A DNA stretch of 64,000 nt from positions 610,501 to 674,500 of the forward strand of contig CAUEEP010000912.1 in the NCBI GenBank assembly GCA_958450365.1. Reading direction: 5' to 3'. The notes below the pieces were generated by a model. That model did no database searches, had not been told where the DNA came from, and worked only from the letters and a program-made list of their open reading frames with translations. Of this stretch, positions 9,364 through 21,200 are shown piece by piece; the stretch's first letter is position 1; every line of letters starts with the position of its first letter. Position numbers and translations under genes: made by a program. The stretch is from Mesorhabditis belari (taxonomy: Eukaryota; Nematoda; Chromadorea; Rhabditida; Rhabditidae).

Positions 9364-12300
9364 ATGTCGGAGAACTTACAAGTCAAATGTGTAGGCCAGG
9401 GAGGATATGGAGTGGTTATGCTACTAAAATCGTATCATCCGTAAGTGAGCTTTGAACTCTTTATGCATTTTAGAACTTGAATATCGTATCTCTGAGGTAA
9501 TCTTTGTGATTAGACAAATTGTGATGAAAGAGATTGTCAAGAACCCAAAAATCGACTTCCAAACCGAACTTAAAGTGCTCAAAGAACTCTCACATCCAAA
9601 TATTGTCAAATACGTCGATCGACCCTCCGATTTTACGTATAATGGCCAAAATTTGGTGATCTTCATGGAATTTTGTGAGAATGGATCTCTAAAGCAAGGT
9701 TTGTTGATTCAATTTTTAATCTAAAAGTATGCTAGTCATCTCTGATTCAACCCTCATCTACTCAATTGCGACAATTGCAAAATGGGCTGAAGAAATATTT
9801 TACGCGTTAGTGTACCTTTTTCAGAAGAAAAAAGTGCATCGGGACATTAAATCGGCAAAGTTTGTTTACAAAGATTCAAGTAAAGTTTTTTTTCAGCATT
9901 TTCCTGACTCGAGATCACATTGTCAAGATCGGAGATTTTGGTATAGTGAAAGAGTTTTCAAAGGCAAGCCATTCCGGGCAACCAGTTGGCACTTTTGGAT
10001 ATATGGCACCCGAAGTGTTAAATAAATTAGTTGTCGATGAAGAGGTTTGCTTTTTTTTTAATGTTTTTATGGCAAAATTTCCTAAACTACCGTAAATACT
10101 GTAATTGAAACCCCGGGCTCCCTGGTGGGGCTCCTCCTCTGGTGGGGCTCCTCCTGAAAAAGGTACACTAACGCGTAAAATATTTCTTCAGCTTCCTCTG
10201 GTGAGGCTCCTCCCCTGGTGAGGCTCCTCCCCTGGTGAGGCTCCTCCCCTGGTGAGGCTCCTCCCTGGTGAGCCTCCTCCCTGGTGAGGCTCCTCCCCTG
10301 GTGAGGCTCCTCCCCTGGTGAGGCTCCTCCCCTGGTGAGGCTCCTCCCCTGGTGAGGCTCCTCCCCTGGTGAGGCTCCTCCCCTGGTGAGGCTCCTCCCC
10401 TGGTGAGGCTCCTCCCTGGTGAGGCTCCTCCCTGGTGAGGCTCCTCCCCTGGTGAGGCTCCTCCCCTGGTGAGGCTCCTCCCCTGGTGAGGCTCCTCCCC
10501 TGGTGAGGCTCCTCCCCTGGTGAGGCTCCTCCCCTGGTGAGGCTCCTCCCTGGTGAGGCTCCTCCCCTGGTGAGGCTCCTCCCCTGGTGAGGCTCCTCCC
10601 CTGGTGAGGCTCCTCCCCTGGTGAGGCTCCTCCCCTGGTGAGGCTCCTCCCCTGGTGAGGCTCCTCCCCTGGTGAGGCTCCCCCTTCCCTCCACTTCCAG
10701 AGGCGGCCTTCTAATTTTCATCTGAACTTTTTGAAAAATTCCAAGCTACCAAAATTGGATATACTGACAGACAGATTCGTTCGATAAACTAATTTTCTTC
10801 TAATTTTATTCAAAAACAGTATAAACATCAAAAACAAGTGCTAATAATCAACAAAATTTAATAAAAACGAATTTGAAATTGATCAAACTAGACATCAAAG
10901 TCAATCGAAACATCGGAGTCAACGACTTCTTCTGGAACATTATCAGCTTCTTCTTCTGGATCATTTTCTTCGCGAGAATTTTGAAATCCTGTGAATTCGA
11001 AGAGTTCTAGTAGATCGTCGATTTCTTTTTTCATGCAAGCAACCTTCAGCATGTGCGTTCCTGTAGAGATCGAACCATCCGGTTTGAAACAGTGAATCAA
11101 GTAATCCTCACTTCCATTGGAAGCAATTCTGATTCCACATGTTTTGAAAGATTTTAGAATGGCTTCCTTGCTGATTGTGTCGCAAGCACTCAAAATCCAG
11201 CTTAAGTAGATGTCCATTGAAGGAGACTTTGGATTGCCACCACCCATTTCATCTTTTTGTGTTCTTGTCAAATACGGAGCCGATGTCTGAGGTCAGTCTG
11301 AAGAAGGTCAGGGTCTGAGGTGGGGCAGTCTGTAGCTGGGGAAGGTCAGGGTCTGAGGTGGGTTGGTTTCAAATCAAATCAACCGCTCGTTTTTGTTAAA
11401 GAATGCTTGTAATGCTCTTCAGAGCTGGATCAGGAGTAGCCAACTCGAATTTTTTATCTATTTTATCCTATCCTCATACTGTTGTCGGATCTTTACTTTA
11501 AACGGTGCATTCCAAGAAACAGGTTGAAGCATTTGTTTTTCCTTTCTTTCCAACAAAGCAATAATTTCAATTGAAATTTGGATTCGATCTTATAATTCAA
11601 CGTTTTCCTCGGGATCACCACAAACGGCTTTAATTTCTTTCCGTCAGATCTTTCCGTCGGCGTTATCGAGATGTTAATTTTGTCGTAAGAGATCTCGCTC
11701 AAGCTCCCGGCAGTCCAGGAACTCCAATCCCTCGCCAAGATTATCAATTATACCTAAAAAATGTTAGAAACGTATTGAGAAACTGTAAAGCATTGAAAAG
11801 TTCGATGTTTTACAATTTCTCAACAAAAAAGTATAAAAAAATAAATAAACAAAAGAAAATCTTCAAATGAAATGAGCAAGAAGTTTACAAGAGATAAATT
11901 AATGCAAAAAGTAGAATTTTGAGCAAAATAAATGCAAATTTGCAGAGCTTCTATTAGAGGAGGGCTTCAATTACAGTATTTACGGGAAAGCAATTGAGAA
12001 TATCTTCTAGATAAGCAAAATTATAGAATGAACATAAGTGTGACGTTTTTGGAGCAGGAATCGTCCTTTTGGAGCTCATCGAAAGGAAGTGAGTCAAAAA
12101 GAGACACTTTTGACATGTTATTCTTAAGCTGGGTTGTCTTTTCCCAATTCCAAACCCAAAAATCTCAAGGCCAGGTCAGGTTCGGCAATTCTTGTTTTAA
12201 TTATTCAACTAAGAAAATGGACTAGCTGTAGTGTTAAACAAAACTCAAGTACACTTGCAGTTAAAAACTCCGCCCAAAGCTTTTCAGACCTTTGCCTCAA

Positions 12301-14152
12301 ATCGACACCCCACTGAGAGTACACCACGACTTCAAGGAGTTGGTCCAACTTGTTGAAAAGTTTGCCAGCATTCTTGAATTTTAACGCTAGCTTCAGTTGC
12401 ACGACGGTTGACTATAAAATCCGAGCTGCTCCAAGTGAAGCTCTAAAAATTGTGAACTTGCTTAAAAAGGTGAGGATATTTAATGGGGTATCTATTGGGT
12501 TGGGGAGAATGAGTCGGCGCCCAACTTTAAAGGGACTTTTTGCACACATAAAGCCTTCTTTAAACATACATTTGGTTTCATCAAAAGGATCCACTATTTC
12601 TCTACAAAATGACTTTTGAGAGATTCCACAAAGCTTTTCTTTCGTGGAGTTTATGAACTTCCAAACGCAGCTGGTTAATATGGCAAAGAGTCCGACTCAT
12701 CATTTGAACAGTTTCTTTCACATAAACCTTCTTTGGTGTTTATATAAAAAAGATAGAGCACATTCAATTACTTAAGTTGCCAAATTTGCAGGAAGATCCC
12801 ACCAATGGTTTTTTCTAGATGACAGTTTGTAGTTTTTGTGAAAAAATGGCTTTTTCTTGAGCGGAGGCGCTGTTTGAATTTTCTTTTAAATGTCATTTTG
12901 TAGAGAATTAGTTAACCATTCTACTCATATCAAACGCATATTATTTGACGAAGTCGAATAGAAGTTTTAGACATTTTTTTGCATTTTCGGCGCCGACTCA
13001 TTCTCCCCAACCCAATAGCTTAGCTGTTTAAAGGAGACATTTAAAGGAATTGTTTAAAGGAGACATCTCTTACATGCAAATTTATAACTTTACCAAACAA
13101 ATTAGGCCTATTGTGACACTTGTTCTTTACAGAAAACCATTGACTTTGAGTCGGTGCCCGAGCGACGAATAGCTCAAAAGCTTCTCGTCAAACCCATTGG
13201 ACTAAATGGAACACATGAAGAAGCATTGGTTTACGACTACAGTAACAGTTCTCTTGATCATATTCCAACAATAACTTTCGATTTCAAAAGTGATGAGAAA
13301 GCGGAAGCAAAGATTGAAAACTGTCCCGGAGAAAAGGCTGTGAATTCACTGCTGGCTTCACAACAGCAGAACCAATTAGCGGAATGGTTGCAAAAGCTAG
13401 AAGTTGATGTAAACTTTGACAAAATCCTTCTCTACAACCTCGAAGTTTTCAGAGATTGTCAGTGGATTGAAGGAAATTTCTTTGATGAAAATAACAAAAT
13501 AGAGAATTTCTTTGATGCGAATAACAAAATAGAGAATTTCAATGAACCAAGAAAACATCTTTCCAAGAAACTCATCGATTTGATTAAAAATATAAATGTT
13601 GAAGAAACTAAAGCACTTTTCGATTCTCTACATCACACTTTGATTGCCAATTTTCGTTTGAGACGCTATCTGAATTTCTCATTTGATGATAATGGACCAG
13701 ATGTTCCTGAAGAGTTAACAGCAGCTCTTGAAAAAGTGCCCGAATTCTCTTCGATTTTAAAATACGATCATAAAATCCAGAATGCTTGCTTTGGTTTTGC
13801 GTTCTTTGTTATGCGAGAATGTCAACGATCAAATCTCACAAATCAAGACATTTCGAAGCTCATAGAGATGGCGATCAAAAATATTGAAGAGCTAGAGAAA
13901 ATCTTCTCCCGTCGCCTATATTTTACTGTCTTTTACGTGGAAAGTTCAAGACTTGAGTGGTTTGATACAGAACCTTATTATCATATCTACATGAGAAGAG
14001 ATCTTACTCATTTCGTGGACAATGAGACAATAAAGGATTCAAACGGGAATCCCATGTATAAGATTCCAATTGATATCGAAGCGGTGAGAAGGTATTGGTT
14101 TGACCGGAAAGACTTGTCCACCATTTTGAAATTTTCGTTTACAAATGAATAA
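9364..14152 (+). CDS. Protein kinase with unknown C-terminal domain; catalytic-loop Asn replaced
   Basis: Eight phase-consistent exons (9364-9440, 9514-9698, 9736-9879, 9914-10044, 12039-12088, 12288-12359, 12397-12469, 13133-14152) encode 583 residues. The kinase domain fills about residues 5-265: glycine loop GQGGYGVV, VMKEI lysine, an alpha-C Glu in FQTELKVL, then HRDIKSAK, DFG, and GTFGYMAPEVL. Subdomain IX reads CDVFGAGIVLLEL and the final helix PERRIAQKLL with its conserved Arg. The hinge style (MEFCENGSL) suggests a NEK-like or other Ser/Thr kinase, but the subfamily is uncertain. The catalytic-loop Asn that binds metal is Lys here, so activity is doubtful. The last exon adds about 315 residues of unrecognised, mostly helical sequence with a short FFDENNKIEN duplication. 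Intron 4 hosts a 1.9-kb transposon and intron 7 a MITE. An AATAAA lies about 30 bp after the stop. Confidence 0.85.
10195..10685. repeat. 17-bp minisatellite, unit CCCTGGTGAGGCTCCTC
   Basis: Nearly identical tandem copies, some one or two bases shorter, about 29 units. It is open in several frames and so yields a spurious 177-residue frame; it is not a gene. Confidence 0.95.
10888..11271 (-). pseudogene. Pogo/Tigger-type transposase C-terminal fragment
   Basis: About 127 residues with the motif order SKEAILKSFKTCGI ... NGSEDYLIHCFKPDG and a strongly acidic tail (EENDPEEEADNVPEE). This is the end of the DDE domain and tail common in pogo/Tigger transposases. The DNA-binding domain and catalytic residues are missing, so it is a remnant inside the 10093-11984 element. 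Confidence 0.7.
12495..13015. mobile_element. MITE (ends TTGGGTTGGGGAGAATGAGT) in kinase intron 7
   Basis: About 520 bp with inverted ends TTGGGTTGGGGAGAATGAGT followed by CGGCGCC, flanked on both sides by TA. No coding capacity. Confidence 0.85.
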
Positions 14153-14240
14153 TTAGCCGATCAATGTGTGATTTACTTTAAATAAAAAAAGATTAACTAT
14201 TTCATTTAGCGCATTTTTAGGTAACTTTCTAAGTCTTAGT

Positions 14241-14585
14241 TACCGTATTTTCTCTAATATCAAGTGATCAAGTGAAATGGGAGAAAATAGGGCTCTTAAA
14301 GATAGGTAAAGATAGCCGGGGAATTTGAAGGCTAATTCACTTCGGAAACGATAACACTAACCTTACTTTTCCTATACCCTATTCTCTCTAATAGTAATGC
14401 ACCCCGTCGAGCCGAGTTGGTGACGATTTTACGGTTTCCAAGCTTTTGCAGAATCTCAACACTCTAATGCCCCACTAGATCTCATCGTCAGCTACATTTT
14501 CCGACCCCACATTGATAGGTTCTGATAAGTGGTTCTCGAGATTTCGAGCAATTTAGGGTGCACTACTATTAGAGAAAATACGGTA
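14241..14585. mobile_element. MITE family A copy, internally rearranged
   Basis: Starts TACCGTATTTTCTCTAATA and ends with the complement at 14585. A second left-end sequence at about 14374 suggests one copy inserted into or recombined with another. It fills most of the 500 bp between the kinase stop and the next gene. Confidence 0.8.
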
Positions 14586-14649
14586 ATCCTTTAGGCCTTC
14601 AATTCTAGACCTTAGTTTTAATTCAGTATTTTAAACCAACAATTAACAA

Positions 14650-16782
14650 ATGAAAAAGCAGCTTTTTCCTAGCAATTCCATTTTCAGATCACTCTACGAT
14701 CACCGTGAAATTTTACGGCGATTCATGCATCGGCCCCGCACCGAACATGTCTCAATGCATTACCTTCTTGACACACTTGAGGATCAAGCTAAGGAGCAAA
14801 TTCCGATTGATCAACTGTCTGTGTGGGCTAAAGATTATCTGGATAAAACTCGAGTTAAAAATGCTGAACAGGTTCAATCTAGTGAAATTGTGGAAGAAAA
14901 AGTAGGCGATGAAGCAACGAATAATATTGATGAAGCTGTTAGCTCAGCTGTTAACTCAGCTGTTAACAAAACAGTTGTTTCACAAAAACTGGAGATCATT
15001 CGTGGAGCTAGTTCTCTAGAGATTCGATTGAATCAACTACCGGAAACAAATGAAATTGTAGCTTTTGTCCGTCATTTTCGAGAACCTGGTTTCATTGATC
15101 CGTTTGATGGGTTTTACTTTTTCTTCAATTCTCCCCCGGAAGAGGCTTGGAAAAAGCTACCACTTGCACGAGCTTATCGTATTATTGCAGACGATCCTGA
15201 CGGACTACGGAAACTACGCAGCCAAGCAATGACACCAAAACACAAAGTGTTCATGGAAAACTATGCACTTTTTGAGAAAGCTTGGTCATATGTTCTTTGC
15301 TATTCAACACTTGAGAATCAGCTACCAATTTTATTCCTCATCAAAGAGTTTCTCATTGAAATTAAAGAGCATCATGATTTTAGTTTCCGATGCTCATATA
15401 ATGGAAATAAAGAAGAAGATGAAGATAACAATTTCTTGATTTTGCATCCGAGAACATTGACTTCTTGCACAGTTGTGACACATGATTTGTTGATTGAAAG
15501 AGTGAATTATACGCCTTATTCGTTGATCTATTTGAAGGTGAGTTCAATAAGAATGCCTACTCATTGTTTAGGCTTATTGTCAGTTGAAGAAAGTCTATTT
15601 TACAATGAGTCTTAGCTAGTCAAAAAATTCGAAGCTCCATCATTGCATTAGTACTTAGGATTTAAAATATCTAGCCTTCTATTAGGTTGGTGAATTGGAA
15701 ACTGCCGGACTTTGAACTAAAATTTATTCAAAATAAAACCATAAATTCGTTCCAAATAATTTCCATTATTATTGACGACTTCTGCCCATTTTACAGGCAA
15801 TTTGCGGATTCCTCTTTCGTAGTAGGATTTTGGTTTGTGTGTGAGACAAGTGTGAGACTCAAAAATCGAGGACTGGAGATGCTAGCTGTCGGCCCAGTTT
15901 GAGCACTTTCTTCAAAAGAAACCCATTTTGGTGTCAATAGAAAAATTGTAGAGAATCAAAAATTAGGCTTATAGCCAAATTTCCAAAAAGATACACTTAG
16001 TAGTTCCGCTTAAAGCGCAAGTTTTGTCAAAAATTCGTAAATTTGGCATTTCTTGAAAACCGATTTTTGAATGGTTCTGAAAATTTGGATTTAAGCTTCA
16101 TTTTGGATTCTCTACAACTTTTCCATTGACACCAAAATGGGTTTCTTTTGAAGAAAGTGCTCAAACTGTCACAGATCACAATACCCGGCAGTTTTCAATT
16201 CACCAATCCAATAGTAAAGTAATAGTAAAGCGACCGTATTCTATTTTCCTACGACTTTAATGGATTGAATTTCCCTTAATGAGACAAGAAATTTAGACTT
16301 TACGGTATTTTCACGGCATCCCTCAGTCAGTCAACTTTGTTCTACTAGCTAGTTCAAGTTTAGGGTTACGTGAACGTGCATTTCTCGGAACTCAAAGCTT
16401 TACTTGAGTCAATGATCTCTTTGTTCGACTTTGAACATTACTCACGTAAGTATTGAAAATAGTAAACGATCCACTAAAAATTGAAGTCAAATGGAAATCT
16501 ATTAATAGATTAATACTTTTATTCCCCACTTTTCAGACGAAATCGATGAGGTAAACACGGCAGAAATGAGAGAAGAATTCGAAGAGCTGAGGGGATTTCA
16601 AAACTACAAATCCACAATGAAAGAGGTGATAAAGAAATTTTGGGATAACATGGACCTCAAATTAGCTCCATCAATGCAAGAACTCGAAGCAATTGAGTAA
16701 GTTTCTAGCTTTGGCTCTTTATACGACAATTTCCAGGGTTATTGTCCCAGAGATTTCTTTGTTTCCTGCTGAATACTTGTGA
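14650..16782 (+). CDS. Hypothetical protein, four exons, unrecognised
   Basis: Exons 14650-15537, 16364-16445, 16537-16696 and 16737-16782 join in phase to encode about 391 residues. No known domain is seen. The middle is Val/Asn/Ala-rich low complexity (SSAVNSAVNK), followed by a hydrophobic-aromatic region (FYFFFNSPPEEAWKKLPL) and a charged segment (NKEEDEDNN). The C-terminus is helical and acidic (EMREEFEELRGF). The ATG at 14650 is tentative because an acceptor-like TTTTCAG lies about 35 bp inside the frame. Intron 1 carries a MITE. The scrambled copy at 8138-8890 and a captured fragment at 28.9-29.1 kb show this locus has been duplicated more than once. Same strand as the kinase 0.5 kb upstream; an operon is possible but unproven. 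Confidence 0.7.
15682..16211. mobile_element. MITE family B (ends TTGGGTTGGTGAATTGAAAA)
   Basis: 530 bp with mariner-like ends TTAGGTTGGTGAATTG and CAATTCACCAATCCAA. Shared interior landmark: CACCAAAATGGGTTTCTTTT. Relatives lie at 28661-29660, 40578-40821 and 50444-50990. Confidence 0.85.
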
Positions 16783-16801
16783 ACAATTGCTGGAATTGTA
16801 T

Positions 16802-18120
16802 TAGGTTGACCCATAAGTTTTGGTAACACTTTGTTCTACTAGCGTTTATAAATGATAAATTTACCAATTCACCAATTCGCTCCATTGGAGAGGCCCACTA
16901 TTTTCCTACAAAATAACGTTCGAATCTTATGAAAATGTTTCTTCTATGGTTTTTTTATGGGGCTGCGAAGTCGGGTATTCAAAAAAAGGCGACCAGACGC
17001 GATTTTAGGCGTTTTGTTCTTCCAAGACAACTTTGGCAACTTGGAGAAGAGTGGAAAAATGGCTGGTGGAAGAGTTCAAATTGATCAACCGGTGTGATTT
17101 AGCAGAATATAAGCTGGGTTTAGTCTTTAGCTTTATATATTGAGCTTTGTAAAGGAATCTGACAAGGAATCTGACAAGGAAGCTGCCACTTATTAGGTAA
17201 ATGATAGGATTATCAAGCTCTGGCTTTACAAGCTGAATTTTGCTGTTCAGAAAGTCTTTTCCTTCCTTTTAATACTACCGTTTAAAGCCAACAAATGCCT
17301 CAATTGAACTGTGGTTTGGTTTCATTAGAAACACCAATTATTTTTCTACAAAATAACATTAAAACGGGCTTAAAATATCTGATTTCTGGATACTTTTGAG
17401 AGCGTACAGTCGCGTAGTCAAAAAGAGCGACGGTTCGATGATGCGGAGACTTTAGCTTTAGAAAAGACGCACTTTAGCTAAGAAAACCTATGTTGCTATT
17501 AATAGATAAAAGATAGAGCACAAAAAATTAGATATATAGCCGAATTTTCAGGATAATCTGTTTAACCGATTTCTTTGTAGAGCTTTTTGATCGAATTTTA
17601 CGAAAAACTAGCTTTTGCACTCGAATTTACTGGAAAACAGACCCAAATCGACTTGAAATGATAGAAAAGTGAATGCTAAACATTTTCTATTTAGAGCAAT
17701 CAATTCGTGACTTAGTCACTTACCATATGTTCTAAGCATTGCATTTTGCATTTTAGGGGGTAGGCTAATTTCCGCAATTTTTTTTACGCAACTCGCCATA
17801 ACTTTCTTCTAAGTGGGCTAATCTTTATGATTCTAGTGTCATTCTGTTGCACTTGTTGAGATCTACAAAATAACACTAAAAACATCAAGATTGACCAACT
17901 TGGAAGAAAGTTATGGTGAGTTGCGCAAAGGACCCAGTTGCGCAAGAAAATTTGGCCCAAAGTAACCACCCCGCTCGCCCCCCGCCCCCTAAATTTGTTT
18001 AAAAGGGTAACAAAAAACAATAAACGTTTTCTATTTAAAGCAAAACGTAGGTGAATTGGTGAATTTATCATTTATAAACGCTAGTAGAACAAAGTGTTAC
18101 CAAGACTTATGAGCCATCCG
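16802..18120. mobile_element. Mariner-ended element without transposase
   Basis: Inverted ends of about 60 bp, beginning TTAGGTTGACCCATAAGTTT near 16802 and ending in the complement near 18120. The size matches a full mariner but no transposase is encoded. A palindromic core of about 150 bp lies at 17790-17935. The same core and right arm recur at 44340-44515 and 47385-47500. Confidence 0.75.
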
Positions 18121-18215
18121 GGCTTATGAGCCAATCGTTTTTCTATAGATCTTAAAAGATCATATAAATTTATCATCTAACCTTATTCAAAGTACACATT
18201 ATCACAGGCTACGAC

Positions 18216-21200
18216 TCAATCCGTTCTCGTGATTCGCTGACATTCCCATTGAGAGCGTAAATTCTCAAAGTAGACTTTCTTGGCGTGACTCTCCAAATTG
18301 CAAAGATCGCTTATCTTTGTGAGTCGATTGCGCTCGCTTTTCAATACAATCCAATAAACCAACCATGGAGAAATTGCCGTGAAATACATTGGAATCTAAA
18401 GATTATTTGTAATCTAAAGATTAAACCGTTTAGCCCTTCGGAATGATCGCAAAAGATCAATTTCTATAAAAAAAGTAACGAATATTCCTACTAAGCTTCA
18501 TTCTTAGAGTTCTTTGCTTCACTTTCTCAAGCTCAGGGTTTTGTACTTGCACTTTTGGTAACGATTTTGTTATACAGCGTGTCCGAAAAAAGTGGTAATA
18601 GGTTTGAGTCTGGAGAAATTTTTTCGTTGTTTTTTCAAGGCTGGTGTCAAAAATGGTTTTGCCTCAGGCGTCACACAACAAGATGAAGTTGATTATTTGA
18701 TGATTTTGTGAATTGGGGGTCATGCATTGGCCGCGGAGCTCAAAACCCACGTACATATATGAAAAACACTTTTCCATAAAAAACACACTTTTGAATTCCT
18801 CTATTTCACCACAAATCTTTCTACTTATTGTTTTTAGAAATTTGTTTTGCTATTAGGAGCTTGAAAATAAGAGACCCTCAAAAAGTCGAACTTGGGTTTT
18901 CTCAAGAGGTTTTCTCATTTAAAAATTACCGTATTTTCTCTAATAGTAATGCACCGCGGCGAGCCGAGTTGGTGACTATTTTATAGTTTCCAATTTTTCC
19001 CAGAAGCTCAACACTCTAATCCTCCACTAGATCTCATCGTCAGCTACATTTTCCGACCCCACATCGATAGGTTCTGATAAGCGGTTCTCGAGATTTCAAG
19101 CAATTTAAACGACGATCAAAGTGCCCTACTATTAGGGGAAAATAATGTTAGGTACAGTACTTAGAAACTAATCTAAAAAGTTCTTTAGGAGAATCTGGTC
19201 TTCCTGGTATTCCTGGTTAATGTGGAGAAGATGGATTGCCTGAAGGACCCGGACGTGATGGATACCCTGGAGCCCCTGGAATCAAGGGAGAACAAGGACC
19301 TGCTGGAGCGCCTGGACAGAGCGGGTACCCTGGAACCCCAGGAATGAAGGGTTCGGTGAAAAAGGCCATAGTTTAAAACAAGTAATCTACAGGAGACGGT
19401 GGATTGCCTGGCTTCCCAAGGACTCTAATCCCCCATTAGATCTCATCGTCAGCTACATTTTCTGACCCCACATCGATAGGTTCTGATAAGCGGTTCTCGA
19501 GATTTCGATTAATTTAAACGACGATCAAAGTGCACTACTATTAGAGAAAATACGGCATTTGGATTTGTGCAAGTAGCTCTTTGGGTTAAAGTCAAATACA
19601 GATAACAAATAAATTGTGGTTGATTAAACGAATTTTGTAAAATAAAGTACAAAAGACTAAGGGTCTTGATACAAAAATATACTCTGGAGTTAAGACAAGA
19701 ACTTTTTAGTATAGGATCCTGTTTTTCATTAGTGTTTCTATAGAGCTGAGTGAATCCACAAAGAGTGAAACACACAAATCAACGTTAGAGGCTCATTCTC
19801 TTGATTGAGCCAAGCAATCGTTATCAAATTTTGTCCACTAGTTAGCATAGACTTTCTATGATCTTTCCTGCCAACCTAATATTAGGGTTTTCCATAAGTT
19901 CTTGAGATTCTTAAATTTGTGATTTCTTATGGACATGGATCCTGTTGTTCATTAGTATTTCTATAAAGTTGGGCGAGTCCACAAAGAGTGAAACACACAA
20001 ATCAATTTCCACTTGTTGAATTCATTTAGCTTAATCATCGAAAGTTTACAACACAACATGCAATAGAAAATTTTAGAGAAAAAGATTTGGGCCAATCGTT
20101 GTTGTGTTTGAGACTCGTTTAAGAAAGCGCTGACCAATCATCATTGCGAAAAACTGTCATTAAACACACAAATCAACGTTAGAGGCTCATCCTCTTGATT
20201 GAGCCAAGCAAAGCCAAGCAATTGAGAAATAGAAGAATTCAAAAATGTGTTTTTCATGTATGCATGGATTGTTTTTCATATATGTACGTAGATTTTGAGC
20301 TCCGTGGCTGATGCATGACCAACAGTTCACAAAAAGAGTTCACAAAATCATCAAAACAATCAACTTCACTTTGTTGTGTGACGCCTGAGGCAAAAACATT
20401 TTTGGTACCACGATGAGCCATGAAAAATCAACGAGAAAATTTTTCCAGACTCAAACCGATGACCACTTTTTTTAGAGACCCTTATTATATTTTATATATT
20501 TTGTTAACCTAAAAACTGTTAACTTATTTGTATTTTGTTAACTCACAAAGAAAAACCCGGACCCAGCCGAGTAATAAGGATCATCCAAATAGCTGAAAAA
20601 CTTTCGATAAGCAGCTCCACAAATCGCAAAGGCAACAAAGGAGAAAGCGTGTAAAAGACTAATAATTTTGAGTTTATCAAGACTTAAACAAGAATCAAGG
20701 CTTAGACAAGAATCAAGACTTAGACAAGAATCAAGGCTTAGACAAGAATCAAGGCTTAGACAAGAATCAAGACTTAGCATTGCTTGGTTATAGATCTTAC
20801 GGAATTGATTCTTGTTGTTGTTCTGGTTTATTTCTTAAAACACTTACCTATACGGTAAAAACAGTTGCATCGTGAGCATCAATTGCCTTCTCCGAAGATT
20901 CACCGAAACAATATATGATCTTTGCAATCTGAAAAGGAAAATGGAAAATTAGAAAAGGGATTTTCCATGAAATGCTCCAACCTGTTCTCTCTTTGATACA
21001 ATTTCAATATTGCGAAAGCACTGCAAATTGTGACGCCTTCAAAAACACCGGTGGCTATTGACTCAATGTTTGACTTTGCTGCCCAATTTGGTGCACTGGC
21101 AATACAATAGGAAACCTGGATTTGAGAAAGCTTCAATCCACACAGCTTCCAATAGAATTCAAGGCAAAAGAGAAAGATCTAAAGTCAAATATGAGGAAGT

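Larger units (their letters stand above)
10093..11984. mobile_element. Pogo-like DNA element inside kinase intron 4
   Basis: The ends are inverted repeats, CCGTAAATACTGTAATTGAA on the left and its complement on the right (ending near 11984). Inside are a 17-bp minisatellite (10195-10685) and, on the minus strand, a transposase C-terminal remnant (10888-11271). No full transposase, so non-autonomous. It lies entirely between kinase exons 4 and 5, which splice in phase around it. Confidence 0.8.
18577..20490. mobile_element. Long-inverted-repeat element in receptor intron
   Basis: Left arm 18577-18790 and right arm about 20235-20490 are diverged inverted copies of over 200 bp, beginning CAGCGTGTCCGAAAAAAGTG and ending in a related sequence. 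Shared landmark: TGACGCCTGAGGC. Between them are MITE family A copies and a collagen fragment. It fills most of the last intron of the Sra-like gene. Confidence 0.7.

Noticed and set aside
10188..10721. 177-residue repetitive frame
   Set aside because: Three 17-bp units make 51 bp, so the array is open by chance; it lies inside a transposon in an intron.
12350..12619. 89-residue plus-strand frame as its own gene
   Set aside because: It covers kinase exon 7 in frame but runs into the intron; the spliced kinase explains it better.
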